DNA of 64,000 nucleotides. Origin: Sphingobacterium sp. SRCM116780. Lineage in GTDB: Bacteria; Bacteroidota; Bacteroidia; Sphingobacteriales; Sphingobacteriaceae. This document shows, piece by piece, positions 35,035-44,479 of this stretch (positions within the stretch are counted from its first letter, which is position 1; every line of letters begins with the position of its first letter). Below the pieces are notes generated by a model. The model did no database searches. It was given only the letters and a program-made list of their open reading frames with translations, and had not been told where the DNA came from. A program made the position numbers and the translations under genes. The stretch covers positions 2,666,001 to 2,730,000 of the forward strand of contig NZ_CP090446.1 of NCBI RefSeq assembly GCF_021442025.1. The letters are read 5' to 3'.

Positions 35035-36957
35035 CTATGCATAGACAAGTGGAATATGCATAACAACAATTGTACCTCCATGATCAGTGGACTGAGTTGT
35101 AATGCTTGCCTTTTTCCCCAACAAGTGTACACGCTCTTGACTAATGGTTCTGGACAAGGAACGATGCATGGGTTCGTCTTGGGTAATTTTTTCTTTACCA
35201 CTATCTGTAATGGTAACCCGCAAGATATCTTCTTTAAGTTCAAAACTGATATCAACGTTTCCAAGACCATTATCAAGATCTATACCATGTAGCAGCGCAT
35301 TTTCCACAAAAGGCTGTATCAACATGGGTGGCACCATGATTTCCGAAAAATCATGTTCATGAGGGTACAGGATATGATAAGAAAATACATTTTCAAACCG
35401 CATCTGTTGGAGAACCAAATAGTTTTCCAACATTTCTATCTCGTCATCTAGCGATACGAAATTTTCACGGCTAAGTTCAAGGCTGCTGCGTAATAGCTGA
35501 CTAAACCGATTGAGATATTTGATTGCATTTTCTTTATTATCTAATCGAATAAAACTTTGCACGGCAGACAAGGTATTGAAAATAAAATGTGGTTCCATTT
35601 GCGTACGAAGTAATTGATGCTGCAACAACACTTTTTCCTTCTCCTGTCCTTCACGTCGCAATTTATTGGTGTAATAGAGAAACAGCAAAGTGATTCCCAA
35701 TAATACGATTGTTAAAATAGATAGAGCCAACCATAGGCGATTTTGTTGTAATTGTAACTGGTTGATTTTTACATTTTCATTTAGTGTTTGTATGGAGCGA
35801 TCTTTTGCTTGCAACTGGTATAATGCGTTCATTTCCGCAACTGCCTGTGTATTTTCAGTTTGATAATTGTTTTTTTGCAAATCAAAAGCTTGATACATTA
35901 AGTGTAAAGCTTCAGCGCTTTTACCTTGAAGTTCGTATAATGCAGCAAGATTATTTTTATAAATGATGGAGTGTTCTTCCGAGATTATATTCTTATTTTT
36001 TTCCAGTAATTCTTTTGCCTTTTGCAGGTTTTTTTGCGCCATATCACCCTTTTTAAGGAGAATATAAGTGCCCGCTATATTGGTATAAGAAATAAATAGA
36101 TTATTAATTCTAGTTTGCATCAATGGATATTGCAGATATGCTTCTTCATCCATTTTACACTTCAGGATTAGGTAATGCAACAGGGAATCGTTCTGATTGA
36201 TACTTTTAAAATATTTATTTTTACATTCATATAGAAACCCAATTTCATAATCATCGGGATTCTCTCGATGTAATGCTTCAATTTTATTGAGATATACCTT
36301 CATGCTATCCGGAGACTCATGTAGCGCGCTCATTGTCTGGATAATTTGTACAAGAGGTCGTTGTCGATTAATATGTCCAGGAGGAAGCTGAGGTACCAGT
36401 GCCAATGCTGCTTTGTTCATTTGCTGCGCAAGATCGTACTGAAAAAGACTACTGTTACTTTGAGCAGCAGAAAGTAGCATAATTGTTTTTGACAATGGGG
36501 ATAGCGTCAGCGTACTATCTGATAGAACAATCGTAGCAGCCTTGTTATAGTAATAATTTGCTTGATGTTCTTTGGATTTTTCACTCCAAATATTACCCAT
36601 ACCATTATAGTTACGAGCTTTATCTTCCAGATTTCCCTTGGTCGGCTCGAGCAGTTCCATGGCATCTTCTACATAAAATTTTGCTGAATCCTTTCCTGCC
36701 ATTCCATATAGCCGACCAATATTATACTTTACCCTTGCTGCAAGCAAGGTATCATTTTTTATAATAGGGTTTGTATCGAGCGCTTTCCAATTTTTTAATA
36801 AAGAATCGCCATTTGCTGGTGTAGATACTATTTGTCTCAATTGTTCTACTTGTTGAGCTACTTCATTATATTGAGAACCGTTCAACGATTTTTCTTGACA
36901 AGAAAACAGCGACATCAATAATATAAAGAACAAGGCATTTGATATCTTTTTTTTCAT
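35035..36957 (-). CDS. LytS-type sensor histidine kinase lipoprotein with TPR sensor
   Basis: The 640-residue protein begins with a lipoprotein-like signal (SLFSC, Cys20). A TPR-rich region (about 40-370) follows, then one membrane segment (about 405-425, LWLALSILTIVLLGITLLFLYY) and the His_kinase domain with MEPHFIFNTL (phospho-acceptor His457) and a HATPase domain with MLIQPFVENALLHG. It should sense through the periplasmic TPRs and phosphorylate the response regulator encoded 1 bp upstream. A lipobox ahead of a later membrane helix is odd and may be only a signal anchor. Confidence 0.9.
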   Translation of the reverse strand: MKKKISNALFFILLMSLFSCQEKSLNGSQYNEVAQQVEQLRQIVSTPANGDSLLKNWKALDTNPIIKNDTLLAARVKYNIGRLYGMAGKDSAKFYVEDAMELLEPTKGNLEDKARNYNGMGNIWSEKSKEHQANYYYNKAATIVLSDSTLTLSPLSKTIMLLSAAQSNSSLFQYDLAQQMNKAALALVPQLPPGHINRQRPLVQIIQTMSALHESPDSMKVYLNKIEALHRENPDDYEIGFLYECKNKYFKSINQNDSLLHYLILKCKMDEEAYLQYPLMQTRINNLFISYTNIAGTYILLKKGDMAQKNLQKAKELLEKNKNIISEEHSIIYKNNLAALYELQGKSAEALHLMYQAFDLQKNNYQTENTQAVAEMNALYQLQAKDRSIQTLNENVKINQLQLQQNRLWLALSILTIVLLGITLLFLYYTNKLRREGQEKEKVLLQHQLLRTQMEPHFIFNTLSAVQSFIRLDNKENAIKYLNRFSQLLRSSLELSRENFVSLDDEIEMLENYLVLQQMRFENVFSYHILYPHEHDFSEIMVPPMLIQPFVENALLHGIDLDNGLGNVDISFELKEDILRVTITDSGKEKITQDEPMHRSLSRTISQERVHLLGKKASITTQSTDHGGTIVVMHIPLVYA

Positions 36958-36958
36958 A

Positions 36959-37699
36959 TTATGGAAGAAGTTGGTTAAGAATAAAGCTTTTCCGGCGGGA
37001 TGATATCGGAATTTCTTCCTTATTTACAAGTACAATGTACTCAGAATGGATAACTCCTGAAACATATTTGCGATTGACTAGATATGACTGGTGCGTTCTT
37101 AGAAAACAGGGTGCCTTCAGCAATTCTTCATAATACTTAAGCGGTTTAGAAACGAGTTCTTTTTCTCCATTGTTGAGATAGAAAAAGGTATAAGGTCCGT
37201 CACCTTTGCAATACACAATATCTTGCACAGCAATAATACGCACATTATTCAATGAAGCGAGTGCAATACTTTCTGGTAGCTCGTCCCCTTTCTCTAGCGA
37301 TTGCTGTACCAACGAGAGTTGTTGCATCCATTGTGGATTATTATCACGTCGTCGTCGATAACGTTCCAATGCTTCTTTCAGCTCACTTTGATCAATAGGT
37401 TTTAATAAATAATCAAGCGCTCCGTACTTGATACATCTGACAGCAAACTGATTATGTGCTGTGATAAATATAATATTCTCCGGGATAGAACTAAGTTTTT
37501 TTAAGATATCGAAAGCTGTTCCATCCCGCAATTGAATATCCATTAAGAGTAGATCCGGCTTCTTTTCATTTATTAATTCCAAAGCATTTTGTACATTATC
37601 ACTCCAACCGACAAGTTCTGTTCCAACTTCCTGTTGCACAAGGTAACTGATTTCCTTACGTACTGCAGGTTCATCTTCAATAATGGCTATGGTTATCAT
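36959..37699 (-). CDS. LytTR-family response regulator
   Basis: The 246-residue protein has a CheY-like receiver with acidic residues at 8-9, phospho-acceptor Asp54 in LLLMDIQLRDG, and YLLKPI. A LytTR DNA-binding domain follows from about 140 (VRIIAVQDIVYCKGDGPYTFFYLNNGEKELVSKPLKYYEELL and FLRTHQSYLVNRKYV). It is the first gene of a two-gene operon with the LytS kinase. Four paired 21 bp-period repeats in this window are good candidates for its binding sites, linking it to genes around 34.9 and 54-57 kb. Confidence 0.93.
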   Translation of the reverse strand: MITIAIIEDEPAVRKEISYLVQQEVGTELVGWSDNVQNALELINEKKPDLLLMDIQLRDGTAFDILKKLSSIPENIIFITAHNQFAVRCIKYGALDYLLKPIDQSELKEALERYRRRRDNNPQWMQQLSLVQQSLEKGDELPESIALASLNNVRIIAVQDIVYCKGDGPYTFFYLNNGEKELVSKPLKYYEELLKAPCFLRTHQSYLVNRKYVSGVIHSEYIVLVNKEEIPISSRRKSFILNQLLP

Positions 37700-37860
37700 G
37701 CTTCGGGTTATTTTTATGTAAATTTATCAAATTTTAAATGGATGATTGTTATTCATTTAAAATTTATAGTTGATATCTGACAAATTGTAAAAAAAATAAA
37801 TTATGCGTGACAATTAATCTGCTTGATTTTATTTTTTTAAAGTTTTTTGATCTGAAAAAC

Positions 37861-37895
37861 AAAAATCCGCAGATCACATTGATTTACGGATTTTT
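37861..37895. terminator. Terminator-like hairpin
   Basis: AAAAATCCG (37861-37869) pairs with CGGATTTTT (37887-37895), with a partly paired interior (AGATCA with TGATTT). It lies between the GNAT gene that ends at 38022 and the LytTR start at 37699, and would end the leftward GNAT/AzoR transcripts. Confidence 0.7.
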
Positions 37896-38021
37896 GATAC
37901 TTACATTATTTCCAACACCTTAAAGCTTTCTTAAATCAAGTTCAACCATTTCATCAACTTTTATAACTATCGTACAATAATAACATAAAAAACTGCTCCT
38001 TTGAGTAGCCCTTTAGCCTTA

Positions 38022-38513
38022 TTAAAAAATACAATCATATCGTTGCTCGATAAGAAATTTGCCAAATTCATGAGATGGTTTCTCTTCTGTCAATGTAATG
38101 CCGTATTTCTTATATAAGCGATGAGCAGTATCTAAATCATTAGTAGTCCACAGATAAGCATCTTTATATTGACAGTCTTTAGCAAACTCCATAAACTTTT
38201 GCATCAAACGATTGCCCAATCCCAATCCTCGATATTCGGGTGCTAAAACAAAATATCTTAATTGAGCTGTTTCTCCACGGTTTTTCAAGAGAAGGCATCC
38301 TACTATTTTACTATTATCTTCAATAATCCATATCCGTTCCTTTTCAGGATTATACGAATTATAGAATTCACTCAATCCTGTAGCCACAATTGATTCAAAA
38401 GAAATACCGTAATTGTATTCATCTTTATATAAAATACCATGCAAGTAAATAATCGTTCCTAAATCTCCAGGACAGATATCCGTTCTAATTGTAATTCCGT
38501 TTGTTTCTTCCAT
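38022..38513 (-). CDS. GNAT-family N-acetyltransferase
   Basis: The 163-residue protein has the GNAT acetyl-CoA-binding motif APEYRGLGLGNRLMQKFMEFA after the strand LRYFVLA, and a typical C-terminal DAYLWTTNDLDTAHRLYKKYGI. The motif RGxGLG is a variant of R/QxxGxG/A. The substrate is unknown. It is separated by 117 bp from the next GNAT gene and could be the last gene of that set or independent. Confidence 0.88.
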   Translation of the reverse strand: MEETNGITIRTDICPGDLGTIIYLHGILYKDEYNYGISFESIVATGLSEFYNSYNPEKERIWIIEDNSKIVGCLLLKNRGETAQLRYFVLAPEYRGLGLGNRLMQKFMEFAKDCQYKDAYLWTTNDLDTAHRLYKKYGITLTEEKPSHEFGKFLIEQRYDCIF

Positions 38514-38630
38514 TTCTATTTGCTGACTTTTTAACTTTTTTGTTTTAGTTATATATTTTGTTAATTGCTTGTAAATAAAAGTTGATTATATTTCCTGATC
38601 TGAATTTTAGCAATCACCTTCTTTTTTACA

Positions 38631-39086
38631 TTAAATGGATAGATCTATTCGTTTTCCAAAATGGTTGCAAGTTAATGCATACCCCTTGTTAAAATAAAGC
38701 CTGTGTGCATCAGATAATTCATAGCCGCTATCCAGATGAACAGATTGGATACCCGCTTCTGTTGCCTGTTGATCAACATAATCAAGCAAGGCACCAGCAT
38801 ACCCCCTACCTCTGTGCTCCGGATCAGTGTATAGATCGTCAACGTAAATCATCCAACTTGTTCTGAGGGTGTGCATGACTCTGTAACCGATAAAGGCCAC
38901 AGCCCTCATATTATCATCTGCTGGTATATATACCAGCTTGAACCGTTCATCTTCGATCATTTTCATTAACAGGTCCATATAGGTCGTGTCATTAAGATTA
39001 GTTCTGAATGCAAAAAGTATATCTTTACAAAATGCAATTTGTTCCTTCGTTTTAGCTACTATAAAATTCATACGATTATTCTTCAT
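38631..39086 (-). CDS. GNAT-family N-acetyltransferase
   Basis: The 151-residue protein carries YVDDLYTDPEHRGRGYAGALLDYVDQQA, the GNAT acetyl-CoA motif, followed by VHLDSGYELSDAHRLYFNKGY. It is only weakly related to the adjacent GNAT gene. Its start overlaps the end of the azoreductase-like gene by 11 bp, showing co-transcription with the AhpD-like/AzoR unit. A second in-frame Met at residue 6 is an alternative start. Confidence 0.88.
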   Translation of the reverse strand: MKNNRMNFIVAKTKEQIAFCKDILFAFRTNLNDTTYMDLLMKMIEDERFKLVYIPADDNMRAVAFIGYRVMHTLRTSWMIYVDDLYTDPEHRGRGYAGALLDYVDQQATEAGIQSVHLDSGYELSDAHRLYFNKGYALTCNHFGKRIDLSI

Positions 39087-39708
39087 GTTGGTTATTTATT
39101 AACTGTTCAACTTTTTGCCTAGCTAATAGCAATGCTTCTTCTTTTAGCCCTACGCCATTCAGTGCAACGTGCTCAATATCTTCTATGCCCATAATACGAA
39201 ATACTGTCTTCAGATAATTGGTCTGAAAATCCATATGTTCATAGAATTCACCAGGTTCATATCCAATGTTGCTACGAACCATCAATAGAAAAACCTTTTT
39301 ATCTTTCAACAATCCCTTATATGGATTTTTTGGATCCTCTTTACTAATCAGAATCGTTTCATTTACCCGCAATACTTGATCTATATACGCTTTTAGTGCA
39401 CTAGGTATTGACCAATTATACATTGGTGTCCCCAGTACAATAATATCGGCACCCTTCAGTTCTGCAACTAGCTTATCGCTCACACGCAGTGCCTCAACAT
39501 CTTCAGCATTCCTTAATTCAGATGGTTTAAAGGCTCCAACGATCCATTTTTCAGTGACGTGAGGAATATCCTCTTGTCCAACCTCTCGATAGACGATGAT
39601 ATCATTTGAGTGCATTTCTTTCCAGCAATCAACGAATACACTCGTCATATATCTGCTTATAGAGCGTTCATTACGGGCACTTGCATTTATAATTAATATT
39701 TTGCTCAT
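39076..39708 (-). CDS. azoR: FMN-dependent NADH-azoreductase / quinone reductase (AzoR-like)
   Basis: The 210-residue flavodoxin-fold protein starts MSKILIINASARNERSISRYM, a phosphate-binding loop, and contains GTPMYNWSIPSALKAYIDQVLR, the AzoR flavin-contact motif (usually PMYNFxIPxxLKxxID). Such enzymes reduce quinones or azo dyes with NADH. It follows the AhpD-like gene by 25 bp and overlaps a GNAT gene. A MocR regulator is divergent from this operon and may control it. Confidence 0.85.
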   Translation of the reverse strand: MSKILIINASARNERSISRYMTSVFVDCWKEMHSNDIIVYREVGQEDIPHVTEKWIVGAFKPSELRNAEDVEALRVSDKLVAELKGADIIVLGTPMYNWSIPSALKAYIDQVLRVNETILISKEDPKNPYKGLLKDKKVFLLMVRSNIGYEPGEFYEHMDFQTNYLKTVFRIMGIEDIEHVALNGVGLKEEALLLARQKVEQLINNQHEE

Positions 39709-39733
39709 TTTTTGTTTTTATATCGTTTATAAT

Positions 39734-40174
39734 TTAAAAAGGATGCATACTTAAAGAAAGACCAATACGGTTCAGTGCATTTATATTGATCACCGCCATT
39801 ATCAATTTAGCCGTCATTTCCTCTCCAAAAAGTGTCGTTGCCTCCTCATAGGTTTGATCGCTCAAACCACCAGCAGCGATTAAAGTAATTTCTTCTGTCA
39901 ATTTCAAAATAACCTGATCTTCTTTACTGAACCAATTCTTGGCTTCTCTCCATGCACTTAAAACATGTAATCTTTTAGGGTCTTCGCCACATTTCAGGGC
40001 TTCTTCGCTATGCATACTCATGCAATATGCACATCCATTGATTTGAGAAGCTCGTATTTTGATAAGCTCCTGTTGTAATTTATCGATTCCAGCATTTGCC
40101 ACAAATTGCGATAATTCTGTTATAATTTGATAGGAATTAGGAATCAGTTCCTTAATATTTAATCTATTTGACAT
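39734..40174 (-). CDS. Carboxymuconolactone-decarboxylase/AhpD-like protein
   Basis: The ATG at 40174 gives a 146-residue protein; the preceding in-frame GTG is less likely. It has the AhpD-type motif GCAYCMSMH with Cys48, Cys51 and His55, and helical flanks typical of the family (LSAWREAKNWFSKEDQVILKLTEEI). Members with CxxC act as peroxidase-coupled thiol reductants. It is the first gene of the leftward AhpD-AzoR-GNAT operon and is divergent from the MocR gene. The pairing suggests a stress or detoxification operon. Confidence 0.87.
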   Translation of the reverse strand: MSNRLNIKELIPNSYQIITELSQFVANAGIDKLQQELIKIRASQINGCAYCMSMHSEEALKCGEDPKRLHVLSAWREAKNWFSKEDQVILKLTEEITLIAAGGLSDQTYEEATTLFGEEMTAKLIMAVININALNRIGLSLSMHPF

Positions 40175-40286
40175 CACTATACTATTTAAAAATGTAACAC
40201 ATCAATTATTTATTTTATTTATGCTACGAAACACCCTATCTATTGCTAGATAAAGTCTTTTCGTACTGCTTTTTATTTTAACTATA

Positions 40287-40294
40287 CAAAGGTA
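40287..40294 (-). promoter_or_regulatory. -7 promoter element for the AhpD-like operon
   Basis: TACCTTTG on the minus strand matches TAnnTTTG and lies about 113 bp before the AhpD-like start. No clear -33 TTTG was found at the expected distance, so the promoter may need an activator. Confidence 0.45.
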
Positions 40295-40356
40295 TCTTCC
40301 CTTGAAACCTGTTTGACATACCAGATAAATATATATAGGTAGTCCAGTGTTTTTCC

Positions 40357-40364
40357 TATATTTG
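40357..40364 (+). promoter_or_regulatory. -7 promoter element for the MocR gene
   Basis: TATATTTG is a full match to TAnnTTTG, 28 bp before the ATG at 40392. It places the transcription start at about 40371, which rules out start codons upstream of 40371. Confidence 0.6.
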
Positions 40365-40391
40365 TTCTTCAGAATCTGTCAATATCTTATT

Positions 40392-41867
40392 ATGCTTCCT
40401 TATAAAAATCTATTCATTATAGATAAAAACAGTCCTATAGCTATTTTTAAACAAATTGCTACGCAGTTTATTCGTCTTATACAGGAAGGGAAGCTTTTGC
40501 CAGGCACAGCATTACCAAGCACTCGAACACTCGCATTTGATCTGGAATTACATCGAAAAACTATTGTCGCTGCTTATGAACTATTAGTTTCAGAAGATTG
40601 GGTAGTCAGCTTGTTACGCAAAGGCTTTATCGTATCTCCCCATTTACCTATTGTAAAGCCACGATCCTACCATTCCAACCGGATGGCAGCATACGAAGCC
40701 GATCCAGGGTTTCAGTATAAAAAACTTACTGATATTATTTATCCTTCATCGTCCTCAAAAAAAACGGACATTGTGATAGACGATGGTCTTCCTGATATTG
40801 CATTACTTCCAACAGAAGCAATGTTTAGGCAATACAAAAGAACATTGGATTACCCTTCTTTAAAAAGAATGAGTTTAGGTTGGGACCTAGAAGGAACAAC
40901 AAACTTTAAAAATGCTCTTTGCGGTTTTTTAAACCAGACACGTGGAATTGATATTCGGACGGAGAACCTACTTACGACAAGAGGGGCACAGATGGCGATC
41001 TACGTTGCAGCTTCACTCATTATTCAACCAGGGGATAAAGTGATTGTTAGCGAGCCTAGTTATATGTTCGCCAATATGATCTTTGAAAATTTTGGAGCTG
41101 AATTGATTCGTGTTCCCGTAGACGATCATGGCATGTGTACCCATATGGTAGAAGAATTGCTTATCAAACATGACATCAAATTACTTTATGTCATTCCACA
41201 CCATCATCATCCGACTACTGTGACCATGAGCGTAGAACGGCGAAATCATTTGCTAAAGTTAATCCGAGATAATAAGCTTGCAGTAATTGAAGATGATTAT
41301 GACTATGATTGCCAGTTTCAATACGATCCTTACTTACCCTTAGCCAGTGGCAATCACGAAGGCAATATAATTTACATTGGATCATTAACGAAAGTACTTG
41401 GCACCCCTTTCCGTCTAGGCTACCTGATTGCTGCTGAAAGATTCATACATGCCGCAGCTAAGAAGCGGTTACTAATCGACTTAAGAGGTGATGTTTTTAC
41501 TGAACAAGTGGTTTCTGGTCTAATAGAAAGCGGTGATCTAACAAGATTGATCCAAAAGGCAAATAGACTTTATCGTCAACGCTGTCACTTTTTAGCAGAT
41601 TTATTAACTTCACAACTAGGTGAAGTTACTGAATTCAAGAGACCAAATGGAGGAATGGCAGTGTGGCTGCGATTCCATCCAAATGTTCAATTGACAAAGA
41701 TTATTGAAAAAACTTCTTCCAAGGGATTAAAGATCAGTGGTAGCGTATACAATCAAGGTAGCCATGCACAATACAATGCTTTCAGATTTGGTTTTGCCTC
41801 TCTTCATGAAGAGCAATTGGAGAAAGCTGTAGATATCTTAAGAACATCCATTAACAAATTAAAATAA
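40392..41867 (+). CDS. MocR/PdxR-type GntR regulator with aminotransferase domain
   Basis: The ATG at 40392 begins MLPYKNLFIIDKNSPIAIFK; the -7 element at 40357-40364 excludes the earlier in-frame start. The protein (491 residues) has a GntR winged helix (about 10-85: RLIQEGKLLPGTALPSTRTLAFDLELHRKTIVAAYELL) fused to a class I aminotransferase domain with DDYDYD and the PLP lysine (Lys334) in GSLTKVLGTPFRLGY. MocR proteins use PLP as an effector and often control a divergent gene, here the AhpD-AzoR-GNAT operon. Confidence 0.92.
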   Translation: MLPYKNLFIIDKNSPIAIFKQIATQFIRLIQEGKLLPGTALPSTRTLAFDLELHRKTIVAAYELLVSEDWVVSLLRKGFIVSPHLPIVKPRSYHSNRMAAYEADPGFQYKKLTDIIYPSSSSKKTDIVIDDGLPDIALLPTEAMFRQYKRTLDYPSLKRMSLGWDLEGTTNFKNALCGFLNQTRGIDIRTENLLTTRGAQMAIYVAASLIIQPGDKVIVSEPSYMFANMIFENFGAELIRVPVDDHGMCTHMVEELLIKHDIKLLYVIPHHHHPTTVTMSVERRNHLLKLIRDNKLAVIEDDYDYDCQFQYDPYLPLASGNHEGNIIYIGSLTKVLGTPFRLGYLIAAERFIHAAAKKRLLIDLRGDVFTEQVVSGLIESGDLTRLIQKANRLYRQRCHFLADLLTSQLGEVTEFKRPNGGMAVWLRFHPNVQLTKIIEKTSSKGLKISGSVYNQGSHAQYNAFRFGFASLHEEQLEKAVDILRTSINKLK

Positions 41868-41898
41868 CGGAAATCATGTGCTAGGTAAAATTTTCTTG

Positions 41899-42399
41899 CT
41901 ATGAAATAATCATACTAAGTAATACAGCTGACAGATACAATCCAATTCCATAAATAGTATGGGCTTTCAAGCTTCTGAACCTAGCCTGTGAGGGATTGGG
42001 TGTTTTGGAAGCGGCAATCCCAAAACCAAATGCCGGTTGCATCATGAACCATGGTGCTATGGTCGTTAAAACACCAATAGCTAAGGCAGGTAAAAAGGTT
42101 GGTTTGTATACCCATGCTACACCCCAGATCAGTAAAAGTAGGAAAGCAAAAGAAATCCCGATCAAATAATGAGCGATCCATCCAATGATCCGTTCACCCT
42201 TAATGTTTTCTGCTTGTAAAATGGTTCTATGAGAAAATACGCCATGCTTAAAATGACCAATCCATCTACCTACAAGCCCCATATCTAAAGGTGGTATGTT
42301 AAACAAAAGCCGCATGATCAAACCATAGACGTCCATAACTATAGTGGCTCCAATGCCTATTACTATTGAAAAAATGATCAGTTCAAAAAAGGTATTCAT
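41899..42399 (-). CDS. DUF2938 integral membrane protein
   Basis: The 166-residue protein has four to five hydrophobic segments and DUF2938 features: IVIGIGATIVMDVYGLIMR at the start, GRWIGHFKHGVFSHRTI, GERIIGWIAHYLIGISFAFLLLLIWG and PWFMMQPAFGFGIAASKTPNP. The function of the family is unknown. It is the last gene of the leftward thiol-redox cluster, 5 bp after the exported TrxR-like gene, and converges with the MocR gene. Confidence 0.85.
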   Translation of the reverse strand: MNTFFELIIFSIVIGIGATIVMDVYGLIMRLLFNIPPLDMGLVGRWIGHFKHGVFSHRTILQAENIKGERIIGWIAHYLIGISFAFLLLLIWGVAWVYKPTFLPALAIGVLTTIAPWFMMQPAFGFGIAASKTPNPSQARFRSLKAHTIYGIGLYLSAVLLSMIIS

Positions 42400-42404
42400 A
42401 TGTG

Positions 42405-43415
42405 TTATTTAAAATTAAAAATTTCTGTTGATAGCGCCATATTAATAGTAGCACCTGCCTGCGAACCAGACGAAACAGCTGTTGCAATAGAGCGGAATGC
42501 TGAATTATCACCACACGCATATATCCCAGGAACTGTAGTTTGCTGAAAGTTGTCTAGTTTTAATAATCCCTGATCTGTAAGTTCACAGCTCAATTCAATG
42601 GGAATTTTACAATGTTGCTCAACAGAGGGTCTGGCATAGAGTGCTTTCAATTGATTTACGGAACCATCTTTTAAAAGAATACTAGAAAGCTGTCCGTTAT
42701 GATGTTCTATGGCAAGTACTTCTTGTTCTATAATCCGGATTTTATTTCTTTGGATCAACTGATACTGCTCTGCACTGAATACGGACTTTCCATTGGTAAA
42801 AATGGTTAACTTATCGGTGAGATTTGATACGAGCTGTGCATAATGAAAGGCCAAATTACTATTTCCTAAAATACCTGTTTCCTGATTTTTAACTTCATAA
42901 CCATGACAGTATGGACAATGTAAAATAGATTTTGCCCAGCAGTCAGAAAATCCAGGGATAGGCGGCATAATATCTTTTAAGCCTGTGGCAAATAACATTT
43001 TTTTCGTTGAAAATGTCTTTCCCAATTGCGTCATAAGTTCAAATGTATCTCCGCTCCTTCTTACTTGAATAGCAATATCTTCGTGAAAGGTAACCGTTTC
43101 GTAATTCAGCACCTGTGTTTTAGCTTTATTCGCAATATTTTTTGGCATCTCTCCATCCTGAGTGATGAAATTATGCGCGTGTGGGGCTTGTCTGTTACAC
43201 GGCAATCCACTATCAATAAGGAGAACTTTACGCAAAGAACGACCTAAAGCCATTGCAGCAGAAAGACCTGCATAGCTACCACCAATAATGATGACATCAA
43301 AAGTCTGATTTTCAATCCCTTTATTTAAAGCTGAAAAGGACATAACTGTTCCAGATATAGCTAGTGCAGAAGTAAGTAAACCGCTTTGTGCAATAAATTT
43401 TCTTCGTGTAATCAT
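42405..43415 (-). CDS. Exported thioredoxin-reductase-like FAD oxidoreductase with Tat signal
   Basis: The 336-residue protein starts with a twin-arginine signal (ITRRKFIAQSG, Arg4-Arg5, then a hydrophobic stretch to about residue 28). The body is a TrxR-like two-domain flavoprotein: FAD motif VIIIGGSYAGLSAA (41-54), a CPYC redox pair (Cys167, Cys170, in ILHCPYCHGYE) and a C-terminal GIYACGDNSAF. A flavoprotein folded in the cytoplasm and sent out by Tat fits this signal. Its start overlaps the trxB stop by 4 bp. The electron partner in the periplasm is unknown. Confidence 0.85.
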   Translation of the reverse strand: MITRRKFIAQSGLLTSALAISGTVMSFSALNKGIENQTFDVIIIGGSYAGLSAAMALGRSLRKVLLIDSGLPCNRQAPHAHNFITQDGEMPKNIANKAKTQVLNYETVTFHEDIAIQVRRSGDTFELMTQLGKTFSTKKMLFATGLKDIMPPIPGFSDCWAKSILHCPYCHGYEVKNQETGILGNSNLAFHYAQLVSNLTDKLTIFTNGKSVFSAEQYQLIQRNKIRIIEQEVLAIEHHNGQLSSILLKDGSVNQLKALYARPSVEQHCKIPIELSCELTDQGLLKLDNFQQTTVPGIYACGDNSAFRSIATAVSSGSQAGATINMALSTEIFNFK

Positions 43416-44425
43416 TGATAAATACAGTTGATACCATCCTTAGAGATAATAGTTGAAATTTCGATATTGGACGCTACACAGAAAATACCGTTTTTATTGA
43501 CTCTGGTAGATAGATAGTGTGTCGCATCCATTGCAGCGATACATCCTGAACCAGCTGCAGTGATAGCTTGTCGATATTCACGATCTTGTACATCTCCGCA
43601 AGCGAATACACCTGAAATATTGGTCTTTGATGTGCCAGGTATAGTTTTTATATAGCCCAAATCATCTAGTAAAATATCTTTTTCAAAAATCTTGGTATTT
43701 GGGGTATGACCAATAGCAATAAATATACCTTCTACTCGTAGGATGGCTTCTGTATCTGTACTGCTATCATATATTTTAGCCCCATTTATACTATCACCAT
43801 CACCAAGAATATGGATGAGTTGTGTATTAAACAACACCTCAACATTATCTAAATTTTTCAGGCGTTCCTGCATTATTTTAGAGGCTTTGAACTTATCCTT
43901 CCGAACCAGTAAATATACTTTCTTAACTAAATTAGCCAAGAAAATAGCTTCCTCCATGGCGGTATCTCCACCACCTACTACAACGACCTCTTTACCTCTG
44001 TAAAAAAAACCATCACAAGTAGCACAGGCCGAGACTCCTCTTCCATTATATTCAGCTTCATTATGCAGTCCTAACCATTTTGCGGTTGCCCCTGTTGCTA
44101 TAATAATTGTTTCTGATAAAAATTGTTCACCAGTGCCTGTTGTTACTTTAAATGGACGTTCGTTAAAATTGATATTCTGGATTTCTTCATTTACAATTCT
44201 GGTTCCAAATCTTTCCGATTGAAGTTTCAGATCTTCCATAAGTGCTCCTCCCTGAACACCTTGAGGATACCCCGGGAAATTGTCTACATCCGTCGTTTGT
44301 ATTAATTGTCCTCCAATTTGAAGTCCAGAAAATAATATCGGGTATAATGCTGATCTTGAAGCATAAATGGCTGCAGTATACCCTGCAGGACCCGACCCAA
44401 TAATTAAACATTTTGTTGTTTCCAT
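43412..44425 (-). CDS. trxB: Thioredoxin reductase
   Basis: The 337-residue protein has the FAD motif LIIGSGPAGYTAAIYASR (8-25), the redox pair CATC (Cys134, Cys137) in SACATCDGFF, the NADPH motif VVVGGGDTAMEEA, and GVFACGDVQD at the C-terminal FAD site. It is about 20 residues longer than usual, through a Cys-containing C-terminal tail (NGIFCVASNIEISTIISKDG and so on). It reduces thioredoxin, encoded 54 bp upstream on the same strand. The operon order is trx-like, trx, trxB, exported TrxR-like protein, DUF2938. Confidence 0.93.
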   Translation of the reverse strand: METTKCLIIGSGPAGYTAAIYASRSALYPILFSGLQIGGQLIQTTDVDNFPGYPQGVQGGALMEDLKLQSERFGTRIVNEEIQNINFNERPFKVTTGTGEQFLSETIIIATGATAKWLGLHNEAEYNGRGVSACATCDGFFYRGKEVVVVGGGDTAMEEAIFLANLVKKVYLLVRKDKFKASKIMQERLKNLDNVEVLFNTQLIHILGDGDSINGAKIYDSSTDTEAILRVEGIFIAIGHTPNTKIFEKDILLDDLGYIKTIPGTSKTNISGVFACGDVQDREYRQAITAAGSGCIAAMDATHYLSTRVNKNGIFCVASNIEISTIISKDGINCIYQ

Positions 44426-44479
44426 TGATTTCTGCTTTGTTAATTCACATTTCTTCTTTCACAGCTTCTAAAAATGATC

